A stretch of DNA of 64,000 bases, taken from assembly GCA_035798135.1 (NCBI GenBank), contig JAPFBR010000005.1, positions 62,001 to 126,000 on the forward strand. Reading direction: 5' to 3'. This document shows positions 7,596-16,867 of this stretch, one piece after another (position 1 is the first letter of the stretch; each line of letters starts with the position of its first letter). Under the pieces are notes generated by a model. It was not told where the DNA came from. It searched no databases and worked only from the letters and a program-made list of their open reading frames with translations. Source of the stretch: Sediminicola sp035798135 (lineage in GTDB: Bacteria; Bacteroidota; Bacteroidia; Flavobacteriales; Flavobacteriaceae). Both the position numbers and the translations under genes were made by a program.

Positions 7596-8358
7596 AGAGC
7601 CTAAATTAACGGTAGTAGGGGCTGGGCCCGGAGATGTGGAGTTGATCACCTTAAAGGCAATCAAAGCGCTGGCATCTGCCGATGTTGTTCTTTATGATGC
7701 CTTGGTGGATCCAGTATTGTTGACCCATGCCAAGAATTCTGAGCATATTTTTGTGGGCAAGCGCAAAGGATGTTATGCCTATCAACAGCAGCAGATCAAT
7801 GAACTGATTGTAAGCAGGGCACATTCCCATGGGCATGTGGTACGCCTAAAAGGTGGTGATCCTTTTGTATTTGGTAGGGGAGCTGAAGAAATGGAATATG
7901 CCGCCAAATCTGGGTTGGCAGTAGCTATGGTCCCTGGAATATCGTCTTGTGTTGCGGTGCCGGCCTCCCAAAATATACCCGTGACCAAAAGAGGGGCGGC
8001 AGAAAGTTTTTGGGTGATCACAGGAACCACTAAAGACCATCGGTTATCTACGGATGTTGCCTTGGCCGCAAAGAGCAATGCTACCGTGGTGATATTGATG
8101 GGGATGTCCAAATTGTCCGCTATAGTTGAACTGTTCAGGCAAGAAGGCAAGTCAGAATTACCTATTGCCATCATTCAAAATGGTACCAGGGAAGATGAAA
8201 AAGTAGGTGTTGCCAGCATAGCAACGATAGAAGCGGAGGTGGCCAGACAAGATTTGGCAAATCCGGCGATTATAATAATTGGAGAAGTAGTTAAACATAG
8301 GGCCGCTATTTTAGAAGTTGCCCAAGAATATAAACAAGTAGAAAGTCAGAAGTTATGA
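7588..8358 (+). CDS. cobA: Uroporphyrinogen-III C-methyltransferase
   Basis: A 256-residue SAM-dependent methyltransferase that makes precorrin-2, the first step to the siroheme needed by the enzyme encoded just before it. The family motifs are clear: VGAGPGDVELITLKA at the N-terminus, GGDPFVFGRGAEE near residue 89, VPGISS near residue 115, and PVTKRG followed by the ITGT segment. No fused dehydrogenase/ferrochelatase domain is present, so the last siroheme steps must be encoded elsewhere. The start overlaps the reductase stop by 8 bases and its own stop overlaps the next start by 4 bases. Confidence 0.95.
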   Translation: MYKEPKLTVVGAGPGDVELITLKAIKALASADVVLYDALVDPVLLTHAKNSEHIFVGKRKGCYAYQQQQINELIVSRAHSHGHVVRLKGGDPFVFGRGAEEMEYAAKSGLAVAMVPGISSCVAVPASQNIPVTKRGAAESFWVITGTTKDHRLSTDVALAAKSNATVVILMGMSKLSAIVELFRQEGKSELPIAIIQNGTREDEKVGVASIATIEAEVARQDLANPAIIIIGEVVKHRAAILEVAQEYKQVESQKL

Positions 8359-9419
8359 TAAAGACAGATATACTGATAATTGGAGCGGGACCTACGGGAT
8401 TGTTCACTGTTTTTGAAGCAGGATTGTTAAAATTAAAAACACATTTAATAGATGCCTTGCCGCAACCGGGGGGACAATGTTCAGAGATTTACCCTAAGAA
8501 ACCCATCTATGATATTCCGGCATTTCCTGAAATCTTGGCTGGAGATCTTGTGAACAACCTTATGGAACAAATAAAGCCTTTTAATGCGGGTTTTACTTTG
8601 GGCGAAAGGGCGGAAACCTTGGAAAAATTGGATGATGATACGTTTATCGTGACCACGAATAAAGGAACAAAGCACCATGCACCCGTAGTGGTCATCGCAG
8701 GAGGGTTGGGATCTTTTGAGCCTAGAAAGCCTTTGATTCCCAATATTGCCAATTACGAAGATAAGGGGGTTAGTTATATAATAAAGGATCCAGAGGTATA
8801 CCGCGATAAAAAAGTGGTGATAGCCGGAGGGGGTGATTCCGCATTGGATTGGGCCATCTTCTTAACTGACGTGGCATCTGAAGTTTCTTTGGTACACCGT
8901 AGAAATGAGTTTAGAGGAGCCTTGGATTCCGTAGAAAAAGCGGCAGAATTAGCAAAATTGGGTAAGATCAGATTGTTTACGGAGGCTGAGGTGGTTGCAG
9001 TACAGGGCGCTGATGCCTTAGAGGCAGTAGTCATCAAACACAACGATGCCGCAAAAGGGGAGACCTTTTTGGAAGTAAATGATTTTATCCCACTATTTGG
9101 ATTGTCACCAAAACTGGGACCCATTGGGAACTGGGGCTTGGAAATTGAGAAAAATGCCATTAAAGTGGATAATTCATATGATTATCAAACTAATATCCCA
9201 GGGGTATACGCCATAGGCGATGTCAATACCTACCCAGGCAAGCTTAAATTGATCTTATCCGGCTTCCATGAAGCTGCGGTAATGTGTCAGAGTGCCTACC
9301 AACGCATAAATCCAGGGAAAAGATATGTTATGAAATACACCACTGTAGGCGGGGTTGAAGGATTTGATGGCACTAAGAAAGAAGCAAAAAAAGAAGTGGT
9401 ACAAAGTATATTAGCTTAG
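8355..9419 (+). CDS. Ferredoxin--NADP(+) reductase, thioredoxin-reductase-like
   Basis: A 354-residue flavoprotein with the FAD-binding GAGPTG motif (residues 10-15), the DALPQPGGQC segment, a second dinucleotide site VIAGGGDSALDWA (about 160) and the FAD-binding AIGDVNTYPGKLKLILSGFHEA near the C-terminus. The redox CxxC of thioredoxin reductase is replaced by GGDS, the mark of the YumC-type ferredoxin reductase. It overlaps cobA by 4 bases and closes the sulfur operon, so its probable job is to reduce ferredoxin for the sulfite reductase. Confidence 0.9.
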   Translation: MIKTDILIIGAGPTGLFTVFEAGLLKLKTHLIDALPQPGGQCSEIYPKKPIYDIPAFPEILAGDLVNNLMEQIKPFNAGFTLGERAETLEKLDDDTFIVTTNKGTKHHAPVVVIAGGLGSFEPRKPLIPNIANYEDKGVSYIIKDPEVYRDKKVVIAGGGDSALDWAIFLTDVASEVSLVHRRNEFRGALDSVEKAAELAKLGKIRLFTEAEVVAVQGADALEAVVIKHNDAAKGETFLEVNDFIPLFGLSPKLGPIGNWGLEIEKNAIKVDNSYDYQTNIPGVYAIGDVNTYPGKLKLILSGFHEAAVMCQSAYQRINPGKRYVMKYTTVGGVEGFDGTKKEAKKEVVQSILA

Positions 9420-9440
9420 ATTATATTTGAATTAGTCTAT

Positions 9441-9476
9441 AAACCTTCCAGATTGCAATATGTTTGGAAGGTTTTA
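9441..9476 (+). terminator. Terminator after the sulfur operon
   Basis: The arms AAACCTTCCA (9441-9450) and TGGAAGGTTT (9465-9474) form a perfect 10-base stem. The T tract is short before it runs into A residues. Confidence 0.55.
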
Positions 9477-9493
9477 AAAAAAGTCTACTTTCC

Positions 9494-9524
9494 TTGTTTT
9501 TAATAATGCTGTGACGTTACTTTG
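9494..9524 (+). promoter_or_regulatory. Predicted promoter of the methionine operon leader
   Basis: TTGT at 9494-9497 and TACTTTG at 9518-9524 fit the Bacteroidota -33/-7 pair with a 20-base spacer. Transcription would start near 9531, about 20 bases before the SAM riboswitch. Confidence 0.45.
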
Positions 9525-9552
9525 CAGCTAGTTCATAACCAAAACTGAAGAC

Positions 9553-9702
9553 GTTATCAAGAAAGGCGGAGGGATTAGACCCATTGAAGCCTTAGCAACC
9601 CTTTTTTCAATCCCCTTTCCTAAAGGGCTGAACAAAGAAGGTGCTACATTCTAATCCATGTACCGTTCCTGTTAAGGAACAATTAGTGCGGGAGTAGATA
9701 AC
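9553..9702 (+). promoter_or_regulatory. SAM riboswitch (S-box type)
   Basis: The core matches the S-box consensus: TTATCAAGA followed by GGCGGAGGGA, then CCCATTGAAGCCTTAGCAACC and, after a hairpin, AAGGTGCTACATTC. The P1 helix closes perfectly: GTTATC (9553-9558) pairs with GATAAC (9697-9702). A P4 hairpin is visible as GTTCC/GGAAC (9665-9680). It lies 168 bases before the first metH gene, so methionine synthesis should fall when SAM is plentiful. No classical terminator follows, so the expression platform is uncertain. Confidence 0.9.
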
Positions 9703-9789
9703 TTAAAGAAAGACAACATTGTCTGTACCTTTCCTTACTTGATACTATAATTTTAATTGTCCTTTCGTAAAAACGATCTGGGCTCTGGC

Positions 9790-9818
9790 TTTGTCTTTTG
9801 TTTCAACAAGAAGACAAA
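9790..9818 (+). promoter_or_regulatory. Hairpin in the metH leader, possible expression platform
   Basis: TTTGTCTT (9790-9797) pairs with AAGACAAA (9811-9818), and TTGTT/AACAA extends the stem inwards. A smaller hairpin AGACAA/TTGTCT lies at 9711-9724. The hexamers of the two hairpins are cross-complementary, so they could form alternative structures. Neither is followed by a T tract. Confidence 0.35.
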
Positions 9819-9870
9819 AATTGCTAATTGTATTGCCGTTGGATATTTGGGAGAACATAAAGTGAAGATT

Positions 9871-10875
9871 ATGAAGCATATCAAGGAATTGTTGAAAGAG
9901 CGTGTATTGGTATTGGATGGCGCCATGGGAACCATGCTCCAACGCTATAAATTTACCGAGGAGGATTTTAGGGGCGAACGCTTTAAAGATTGGGGCCAAT
10001 CTTTACAAGGGAACAATGACCTCCTTTCTTTGACCCAACCAGAGGCCATTGCAGAAGTACATCGCAAGTATTTTGAAGCTGGCGCGGACATTGTTGAGAC
10101 CAATACTTTTTCCGGAACCACCATTGCCATGGCCGATTACAACATGGAACCTTTGGTGTATGAATTGAATTATGAATCGGCACGAATTGCAAAAAAAGTG
10201 GCAGACGAATTTACCGCAAAGAATCCGGATAAACCGAGATTTGTGGCAGGGAGCATCGGACCTACTAATAAAACGGCCAGTATGTCCCCGGATGTGAACG
10301 ACCCTGGATATAGGGCTATTTCCTTTGATGATCTTAGAATTGCCTATAAACAACAAGTAGAGGCCTTATTGGATGGAGGCTCCGATCTTTTATTGGTAGA
10401 GACTATTTTTGATACGCTCAATGCCAAGGCTGCCCTTTTTGCCATAGAAGAAGTAAAGGAAGAAAGGGGAATAGAGATACCCATCATGGTAAGTGGGACC
10501 ATTACGGATGCTTCGGGGAGAACCTTATCCGGGCAAACGGCCGAAGCTTTTTTAATATCCATAAGCCATATCCCGATCCTTTCCATAGGTTTTAACTGTG
10601 CCTTGGGTGCCAGTCAATTAGTGCCACATTTAGAGGTTATTTCTTCAAAGTCAGATTTTTTTGTTTCCGCACACCCCAATGCCGGATTGCCAAATGCCTT
10701 TGGAGAATATGACGAAACACCTGCCCAGATGGCGGCTCAGATAAAGGAGTATTTGGAAAAGGGGTTGGTGAATATCATAGGCGGTTGCTGTGGGACCACC
10801 CCAGCACATATCAGAGCCATAGCCGATCTGGTAGAAAATTTTAAACCGAGAAGGTTGTTGGTTGATAGTATATAG
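9871..10875 (+). CDS. metH: Methionine synthase, homocysteine-binding half (split MetH, N-terminal part)
   Basis: A 334-residue protein corresponding to the first domain of cobalamin-dependent methionine synthase. It begins with LVLDGAMGTML (about residues 14-23) and carries the three zinc-binding cysteines that activate homocysteine: C243 in GFNCALGA and C306/C307 in GGCCGTTP. The ATG at 9871 is the first credible start; the frame is open back to a TTG at 9757, but that extension covers riboswitch leader sequence. The second half of MetH begins 18 bases after the stop. Lengths of 334 and 907 sum to about one full-length MetH, so the split falls at a domain border and is not a frameshift. Confidence 0.93.
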   Translation: MKHIKELLKERVLVLDGAMGTMLQRYKFTEEDFRGERFKDWGQSLQGNNDLLSLTQPEAIAEVHRKYFEAGADIVETNTFSGTTIAMADYNMEPLVYELNYESARIAKKVADEFTAKNPDKPRFVAGSIGPTNKTASMSPDVNDPGYRAISFDDLRIAYKQQVEALLDGGSDLLLVETIFDTLNAKAALFAIEEVKEERGIEIPIMVSGTITDASGRTLSGQTAEAFLISISHIPILSIGFNCALGASQLVPHLEVISSKSDFFVSAHPNAGLPNAFGEYDETPAQMAAQIKEYLEKGLVNIIGGCCGTTPAHIRAIADLVENFKPRRLLVDSI

Positions 10876-10892
10876 TTATTCAGGACAAGTAA

Positions 10893-13616
10893 ATGAGCAT
10901 TATAAAACCAAAATATTTAAAATTATCGGGTCTCGAGCCCTTGGTCATCACCCCGGAAAGTAATTTCGTGAACGTGGGGGAGCGTACCAATGTAGCCGGA
11001 TCCAAAAAGTTCCTTCGTCTCATAAAAGATGAGAAGTTTGAAGAGGCCTTGGATATTGCCCGCGCCCAAGTGGAAGGTGGTGCCCAGATCATCGATGTCA
11101 ATATGGATGACGGACTTATCGATGGGAAAGAGGCCATGGTGAAATTCTTAAACCTTATTGTGGCAGAACCGGACATCTCTCGAGTCCCTATAATGATAGA
11201 TAGTTCCAAATGGGAAATCATTGAGGCGGGCCTGCAAGTAGTCCAAGGGAAATGTGTGGTGAACTCCATCAGTTTAAAGGAAGGGGAGGCAGAATTTATC
11301 CACCACGCCAAATTGGTAAAAAGATATGGTGCCGCAGTCATAGTCATGGCCTTTGATGAGAAGGGACAGGCAGACAATTATGAACGTAGGCTGGAGATAA
11401 GCAAACGTTCCTATGATATATTGGTGAACAAGGTAAAGTTGGCTCCAGAGAATATCATTTTTGATTTGAACGTCTTTCCCGTTGCTACAGGAATGGATGA
11501 GCACAAGCGTAATGCCCTCGATTTTATTGAGGCTACAGCTTGGGTAAAAAAGAACCTTCCACACTGCAGTGTTAGCGGAGGGGTGAGCAATGTATCCTTT
11601 TCCTTTAGGGGGAATAATCCTGTAAGGGAGGCCATGCATTCCGTTTTCCTTTATCACGCCATTAAAGCAGGGATGAATATTGGTATCGTGAACCCTACCA
11701 TGCTGGAGATCTACGATGATATCCCCAAGGATCTCTTGGAGCGTGTAGAGGATGTTATCCTGAACAGAACGGACGATGCCACCGAACGCTTGTTGGATTT
11801 TGCAGAAACCGTGGTCGGCACGGCCAAGGAAAGCAAGATAGACCTCACTTGGAGAACGGAGGCCCTGCAGAATAGGATCACCAGAGCCTTGGTAAAGGGG
11901 ATAGACCAATACATCTTGGAGGATGTGGAAGAAGCCAGGCAAAGTGTGGATAAACCCATAAAGGTGATAGAAGGCCATTTGATGACGGGGATGAATGTGG
12001 TTGGAGATCTATTCGGTAGTGGTAAGATGTTTTTGCCCCAAGTGGTCAAATCGGCCAGGGTCATGAAAAAGGCTGTCGCATATTTGTTGCCTTATATAGA
12101 AGAGGAAAAATTGAAGAATCCCTTACCTGAAGGGAGCAGTTCCTCAGCAGGAAAAATATTGATGGCCACCGTAAAAGGGGATGTGCACGATATTGGAAAG
12201 AATATTGTGAGTGTGGTCTTGGCATGTAACAATTATGAGATTGTGGATCTCGGGGTCATGGTGCCCCCAGAAAAGATTATCAATGCCGCCAAAGAGCACA
12301 AGGTAGATATCATTGGCCTTAGTGGCCTGATCACCCCTTCCTTGGATGAGATGGTCCATTTGGCCAAGGAGATGGAGCGTCAGAATTTTTCTGTCCCCCT
12401 ATTGATTGGAGGAGCCACTACAAGCAAGGCTCATACAGCGGTTAAGATAGATCCAAAGTATAAAAATGCCGTCATCCACGTAAACGATGCCTCTAGGGCC
12501 GTGACGGTAGTTGGGGACTTGTTGAAAAAAGAAACCTCGAGGACCTATATGGATTCCATTAAACTGGATTACGAGGAATTTAGAATCCAATTTGCCAAAC
12601 GAGGGAAGCGGAAGGAGTATTTAGCTCTATCGGAAGCGCGAACCAATAAATATACTATTGACTGGGATACCAAGGATATAGCAGAACCAAAAGAACTGGG
12701 AGTACAGGTCATAAAGGATTTGGAGCTGCGAAAATTAAAGGATTTTATCGATTGGACCCCATTTTTTAGAAGTTGGGAACTCCATGGAAAATATCCGGCA
12801 ATCCTAACTGATGAAGTAGTAGGAAAGGAAGCGACCGAACTTTTTAAGGATGCCCAAACCCTATTGGAAAAGATCTTCGCTGAAAAATTGCTGACTGCCA
12901 AGGCGGTATTTGGATTGTTTCAGGCAAACACCATTAATGATGATGATATAGAGGTGATTGTCCCACCGGACCATCATGCCAAAAAACATCATGAAGACAA
13001 GAAATATGTGTTTAGGACTTTGCGACAACAATTAAAAAAGCATGGGGGCAAACCTAATTTTGCCCTTGCGGATTACATAGCCCCTAAGGAATCGGAGCTC
13101 CAGGATTACATGGGCTTCTTTTGTGTTTCCACAGGGTTTGGGACTGCAGAGTTGGCCAAAGCTTATGAAAAGGAATTGGATGATTACAATTCCATAATGA
13201 TCAAAGCATTATCGGACCGTTTAGCCGAGGCTTTTGCAGAATATTTACACAAGGAGGTCAGAACACATCATTGGGGCTACGCTTCCGATGAGAGATTGAC
13301 CAACGAAGAGTTGATCTCAGAATCATATAAGGGCATTCGTCCGGCGCCAGGGTATCCTGCCTGTCCGGACCATTTGGAAAAATTGACCCTTTGGGAACTG
13401 TTGAGGGTGAAAGAACGTATAGGTGTAAAACTTACCGATAGCCTGGCCATGTGGCCTGCCGCCAGTGTTAGTGGCTACTATTTTGCCCATCCCAAGGCCA
13501 GGTATTTTGGGGTAGGGAAAATAAAGGATGATCAGGTGTATGATTTTGCCAAACGGAAGGGGATTTCAGAAGAAATGGCAGAAAAATGGTTGTCGCCAAA
13601 TATCGCGGATGATTGA
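10893..13616 (+). CDS. metH: Methionine synthase, folate, cobalamin and activation domains (split MetH, C-terminal part)
   Basis: A 907-residue protein holding the rest of MetH. The pterin (methyl-THF) domain covers about residues 1-300, with NVGERTNVAGS at the start and SVSGGVSNVSFSFRGN in the barrel. The cobalamin domain covers about 330-560, with the axial-ligand motif DVHDIGKN (D430, H432, G435) and GLSGLITPSLDEM. The SAM-binding activation domain covers about 570-907, with RPAPGYPACPDH. It needs the neighbouring protein for homocysteine. It lies under the SAM riboswitch with its partner and metF. Confidence 0.95.
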   Translation: MSIIKPKYLKLSGLEPLVITPESNFVNVGERTNVAGSKKFLRLIKDEKFEEALDIARAQVEGGAQIIDVNMDDGLIDGKEAMVKFLNLIVAEPDISRVPIMIDSSKWEIIEAGLQVVQGKCVVNSISLKEGEAEFIHHAKLVKRYGAAVIVMAFDEKGQADNYERRLEISKRSYDILVNKVKLAPENIIFDLNVFPVATGMDEHKRNALDFIEATAWVKKNLPHCSVSGGVSNVSFSFRGNNPVREAMHSVFLYHAIKAGMNIGIVNPTMLEIYDDIPKDLLERVEDVILNRTDDATERLLDFAETVVGTAKESKIDLTWRTEALQNRITRALVKGIDQYILEDVEEARQSVDKPIKVIEGHLMTGMNVVGDLFGSGKMFLPQVVKSARVMKKAVAYLLPYIEEEKLKNPLPEGSSSSAGKILMATVKGDVHDIGKNIVSVVLACNNYEIVDLGVMVPPEKIINAAKEHKVDIIGLSGLITPSLDEMVHLAKEMERQNFSVPLLIGGATTSKAHTAVKIDPKYKNAVIHVNDASRAVTVVGDLLKKETSRTYMDSIKLDYEEFRIQFAKRGKRKEYLALSEARTNKYTIDWDTKDIAEPKELGVQVIKDLELRKLKDFIDWTPFFRSWELHGKYPAILTDEVVGKEATELFKDAQTLLEKIFAEKLLTAKAVFGLFQANTINDDDIEVIVPPDHHAKKHHEDKKYVFRTLRQQLKKHGGKPNFALADYIAPKESELQDYMGFFCVSTGFGTAELAKAYEKELDDYNSIMIKALSDRLAEAFAEYLHKEVRTHHWGYASDERLTNEELISESYKGIRPAPGYPACPDHLEKLTLWELLRVKERIGVKLTDSLAMWPAASVSGYYFAHPKARYFGVGKIKDDQVYDFAKRKGISEEMAEKWLSPNIADD

Positions 13617-13819
13617 TAAAACCCTGCGGGAAACACAGTTTTTGCGTTAGGGATAGAAGCGATATCATTTTTATGATGGACCAAAGATTTTGGAAACATT
13701 ACCATGAGTATAAAAATATAAAGCGGATAGCGCGTTAAAACGCCCAAAGAGAATTAGTAACAAAGAAAAAACACTCCGAACAAGCCGTATTTTTAGTAAG
13801 TAGAGGCAGGGGGAAGGAC

Positions 13820-14773
13820 ATGAAAGTAACAGATCACATAAAAAACGCCAAAGGAAAAACCTTGTTCTCATTTGAGATCATACCTCCGGTCAAGGGCAAG
13901 AATATTCAGGAGCTTTATAACAATATAGACCCATTAATGGAGTTTAAGCCCCCTTTTATTGATGTGACCACTTCGAGGGAAGAATATGTATATATTGATA
14001 GGGCTGGCCTTTTGGATAAAAAACTGACCCGCATGCGCCCCGGAACTGTGGGGATCTGTGCTTCCATAAAACACAAATACGACGTGGATACCGTACCACA
14101 TGTCCTCTGCGGGGGATTTACCAAGGAGGAAACGGAATACCTATTGGTGGATTGCCATTATTTGGGGATTCAAAATGTAATGGCCCTTAGGGGAGATGCC
14201 ATGAAGGAGGAAAAGTATTTCAATCCTATTCAAGGAGGCCATGCCTTTGCTACTGGATTGGTAAAACAGATCCACAACCTAAACCAAGGAAAATATTTGC
14301 ACGAGGTCATTGAGACCGATGATTGTGCCGACTTTTGTATTGGGGTGGCCGGTTATCCGGAAAAGCATTTGGAGGCCCCCTCTTTGCAATCCGATCTAAA
14401 AAGGCTGAAGGAAAAGATAGATGCAGGGGCGGACTATGTGGTGACCCAAATGTTTTTTGACAATCAGAAATATTTTGAATTTGTGGAAGCTGCCAAGGCC
14501 ATGGGCATCAATGTCCCGATCATTCCGGGGATTAAGCCCATTGCCATAAAAAGACATCTGCAATTGTTGCCACAGGTTTTTCGGATAGATTTACCACAAG
14601 ATTTGATTGACGCTGTGGACGATTGTAAAAACAATGTCGCGGTACGGCAGGTAGGGATAGAATGGGCTATTAGACAATCCAACGAACTCAAGGCGGCTGG
14701 AGTGCCTGTGCTGCATTATTATTCCATGGGTAAATCGGATAACATTAAGGCGATAGCCAAAGGCGTATTTTAG
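13820..14773 (+). CDS. metF: Methylenetetrahydrofolate reductase
   Basis: A 317-residue FAD enzyme that makes the methyl-THF used by the methionine synthase encoded upstream. Family features are FSFEIIPPVKG at the N-terminus with the catalytic glutamate, FIDVTTSREEY, NVMALRGD and the late QMFFDNQKYFEFV block. The start ATG has a purine-rich GGGGAAGG stretch just before it, one of the few Shine-Dalgarno-like sites here. The 203-base gap from metH shows no terminator, so it probably belongs to the same SAM-controlled transcript. Confidence 0.93.
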   Translation: MKVTDHIKNAKGKTLFSFEIIPPVKGKNIQELYNNIDPLMEFKPPFIDVTTSREEYVYIDRAGLLDKKLTRMRPGTVGICASIKHKYDVDTVPHVLCGGFTKEETEYLLVDCHYLGIQNVMALRGDAMKEEKYFNPIQGGHAFATGLVKQIHNLNQGKYLHEVIETDDCADFCIGVAGYPEKHLEAPSLQSDLKRLKEKIDAGADYVVTQMFFDNQKYFEFVEAAKAMGINVPIIPGIKPIAIKRHLQLLPQVFRIDLPQDLIDAVDDCKNNVAVRQVGIEWAIRQSNELKAAGVPVLHYYSMGKSDNIKAIAKGVF

Positions 14774-14886
14774 GAGTTGTTGCTTAATTATTAAGCGTCA
14801 GAAGAGGAGCACAAGTTGGATTCTTTTGTAAGAATTGGCATTGCCAATGTCCAACGACTTAAATCTATTTGCTATTTTTACGCCCC

Positions 14887-15987
14887 ATGAATCGAAACCT
14901 ATTTATCGCCTTCTTTTTTGTTGGCGCCCTGTGCTATTCACAGACCGAGATTGCCCCCGAAAAATATACGGTGGATGTCAATCAGTTTTATGGTTCCGTA
15001 ATTCTTCACAATCCGGATATATCCCATTTAATCACTGCCCATCCTGCTGGTTTGATTCTTAGTGTGAACAGGAAGACTTATGGCTATGAGGAATGGGAGG
15101 CAGAGTACAGTTATCCCGATATTGGCTATTCGTTCGTTTATCAGGATATGAACAATAGCACCTTGGGAAAGAACTATGGGTTGTACGCCCATTATAACTT
15201 CTATTTACTCAATAGAAATCTCCAATTCAGAATTGGGCAGGGAATTGCCTATAATACGAATCCTTATGAAAAAGCAGCTAACTTTAGGAACAATGCCTAT
15301 GGGTCGGACTTTTTGAGTTCCACCTATTTAATGCTTAACTACCACAAGGAAAATATTTTCAAGGGTTTGGGATTTAAGGCGGGCTTATCCGTGATACATT
15401 ATTCCAATGCCAATTTTAGGGCCCCGAATACCTCTACCAATACCTTGGCTTTCAATGCCGGACTGGTATATGATCTGGACGGTGGTGAGACCATAGCCTA
15501 CCTCCCTGCACAGGAGAAGGAAGAGGTTACGGAACCGATCCGCTTTAATTTTGCTTTTAGGACAGGGCTAAATGAAAGTGATGTGATCAATTCCGGGCAA
15601 TATCCTTTTTATATTGTTTCGGCCTATGCGGACAAAAGGTTGGGAAGAAAAAGTGCCCTTCAATTGGGAGGGGATATATTTTTCTCTAAATTTTTAAAGG
15701 AATTGATCCGGTACCAATCTTTGGCCTTTCCAGAATTGGAGGTTTCGGCAGATGACGATTATAAAAGGGTTGGAGTATTTGTGGGACATGAACTTTTTAT
15801 AAATCAAATGTCCGTCATTTCCCAATTGGGGTATTATGTATATTACCCCTTTGATTTTGAAGGAAGGGTATATAATAGAATTGGGCTAAAACGCTATTTT
15901 GGGGATAAAATATTTGCGGCCATAACCTTAAAATCCCATGGCGCAAAAGCGGAAGCTGTGGAATTTGGGATTGGGATTAGGTTATAA
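14887..15987 (+). CDS. PagL-like acyloxyacyl hydrolase/lipid A deacylase family outer-membrane protein
   Basis: A 366-residue protein with a signal peptide (about residues 1-18, ending ALCYSQ) and aromatic, alternating beta-barrel sequence. HYSNANFRAPN (H171, S173, N174) resembles the His-Ser motif of PagL, which removes an acyl chain from lipid A in the outer membrane. The extra length compared with PagL and the C-terminal strands (GIGIRL end) are usual for Bacteroidota members. ATG at 14887 is chosen so that the signal peptide begins at the terminus. A TATTTTTA element lies shortly upstream. Substrate and activity are inferred from the family only. Confidence 0.7.
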   Translation: MNRNLFIAFFFVGALCYSQTEIAPEKYTVDVNQFYGSVILHNPDISHLITAHPAGLILSVNRKTYGYEEWEAEYSYPDIGYSFVYQDMNNSTLGKNYGLYAHYNFYLLNRNLQFRIGQGIAYNTNPYEKAANFRNNAYGSDFLSSTYLMLNYHKENIFKGLGFKAGLSVIHYSNANFRAPNTSTNTLAFNAGLVYDLDGGETIAYLPAQEKEEVTEPIRFNFAFRTGLNESDVINSGQYPFYIVSAYADKRLGRKSALQLGGDIFFSKFLKELIRYQSLAFPELEVSADDDYKRVGVFVGHELFINQMSVISQLGYYVYYPFDFEGRVYNRIGLKRYFGDKIFAAITLKSHGAKAEAVEFGIGIRL

Positions 15988-16047
15988 TATGAGTCCATAT
16001 GATGGCCCATTTATAATAAAAAGTATTCGATATCAGTAAAATCAAGA

Positions 16048-16812
16048 ATGATGATCAAAATATTGAAAGAAACACCTTATCTGTTGATGATTCTCCTTAT
16101 TTCATGTAACGGTGAAAACGCACCCGATTGTTTTCAAAATGCAGGCAATTTGGTACTTGAAGAAGTGGCAGTTCCTGAATTCAACAAAATCACGGTCTAT
16201 GATAATGTTGAATTGATCCTGAAACAGGGAGACGATACCAAGGTAGAAATAGAAACGGGAGAGTTTCTGCGCAATGAGGTGACCGTTGAGGTAGTTGATG
16301 GGAGATTGTTGTTGAGGGATGAGAATGATTGTAATTTTACCCGAAAATATAATCTTACCAAGATATTTGTAACGGCACCAAATATTGTCGAGATAAGAAG
16401 CAGTACTGGATTTCCAATATCCAGTAATGGGGTTCTAGCGTACCAAAACTTAACGTTGTTGTCCGAATCTTTTACGGTCCCCGATGCCGAAAATACAAGT
16501 GGTTCCTTTGATTTGGAGTTAAATGCCGAAACGGTTCGCATCGTTTCCAATGGGATATCCTATTTTAAGTTACGAGGGAATGCCGTAAACTTCAATATTG
16601 TTTTTGCTGCCGGCGACTCCCGTTTGGAGGCCAATGAATTGATGGTGGACAATATCAGTTTGGACCATAGGGGAAGCAATGATATGCTCTTACATCCCTT
16701 GCAATCCCTGAAGGGCACCCTGAGGGGTACGGGAGATGTTATTAGTTATGAACGACCATCGGTGATAGACGTGGAGGAAATTTATAAAGGTCGACTCATA
16801 TTTAGGGATTAG
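16048..16812 (+). CDS. Head-GIN domain (DUF2807) putative auto-transporter adhesin lipoprotein
   Basis: A 254-residue lipoprotein. The signal peptide ends in the lipobox LLISC (cysteine at about residue 20), so the mature protein is lipid-anchored. The rest follows the DUF2807 pattern: FNKITVYDNVELILKQGDDTKVEIE at the start, then a repetitive beta-strand region, and the closing LKGTLRGTGDVIS segment typical of a right-handed beta-helix. Function is unknown; a surface or adhesion role is often assumed. Two adjacent ATGs (16048, 16051) can start it. No operon partner is evident. Confidence 0.75.
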   Translation: MMIKILKETPYLLMILLISCNGENAPDCFQNAGNLVLEEVAVPEFNKITVYDNVELILKQGDDTKVEIETGEFLRNEVTVEVVDGRLLLRDENDCNFTRKYNLTKIFVTAPNIVEIRSSTGFPISSNGVLAYQNLTLLSESFTVPDAENTSGSFDLELNAETVRIVSNGISYFKLRGNAVNFNIVFAAGDSRLEANELMVDNISLDHRGSNDMLLHPLQSLKGTLRGTGDVISYERPSVIDVEEIYKGRLIFRD

Positions 16813-16867
16813 GGTATTAATCCAAACACTTTTAAATGGACCGACTTATATTTATCTTTAGTTGCAT

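Noticed and set aside
11274..11978. A 234-codon open frame on the minus strand inside the second metH gene
   Set aside because: It lies fully opposite a strongly conserved gene, has no recognisable domain and is explained by the codon use of metH. Similar antisense frames inside ftsZ, murC and the BNR gene were left out for the same reason.
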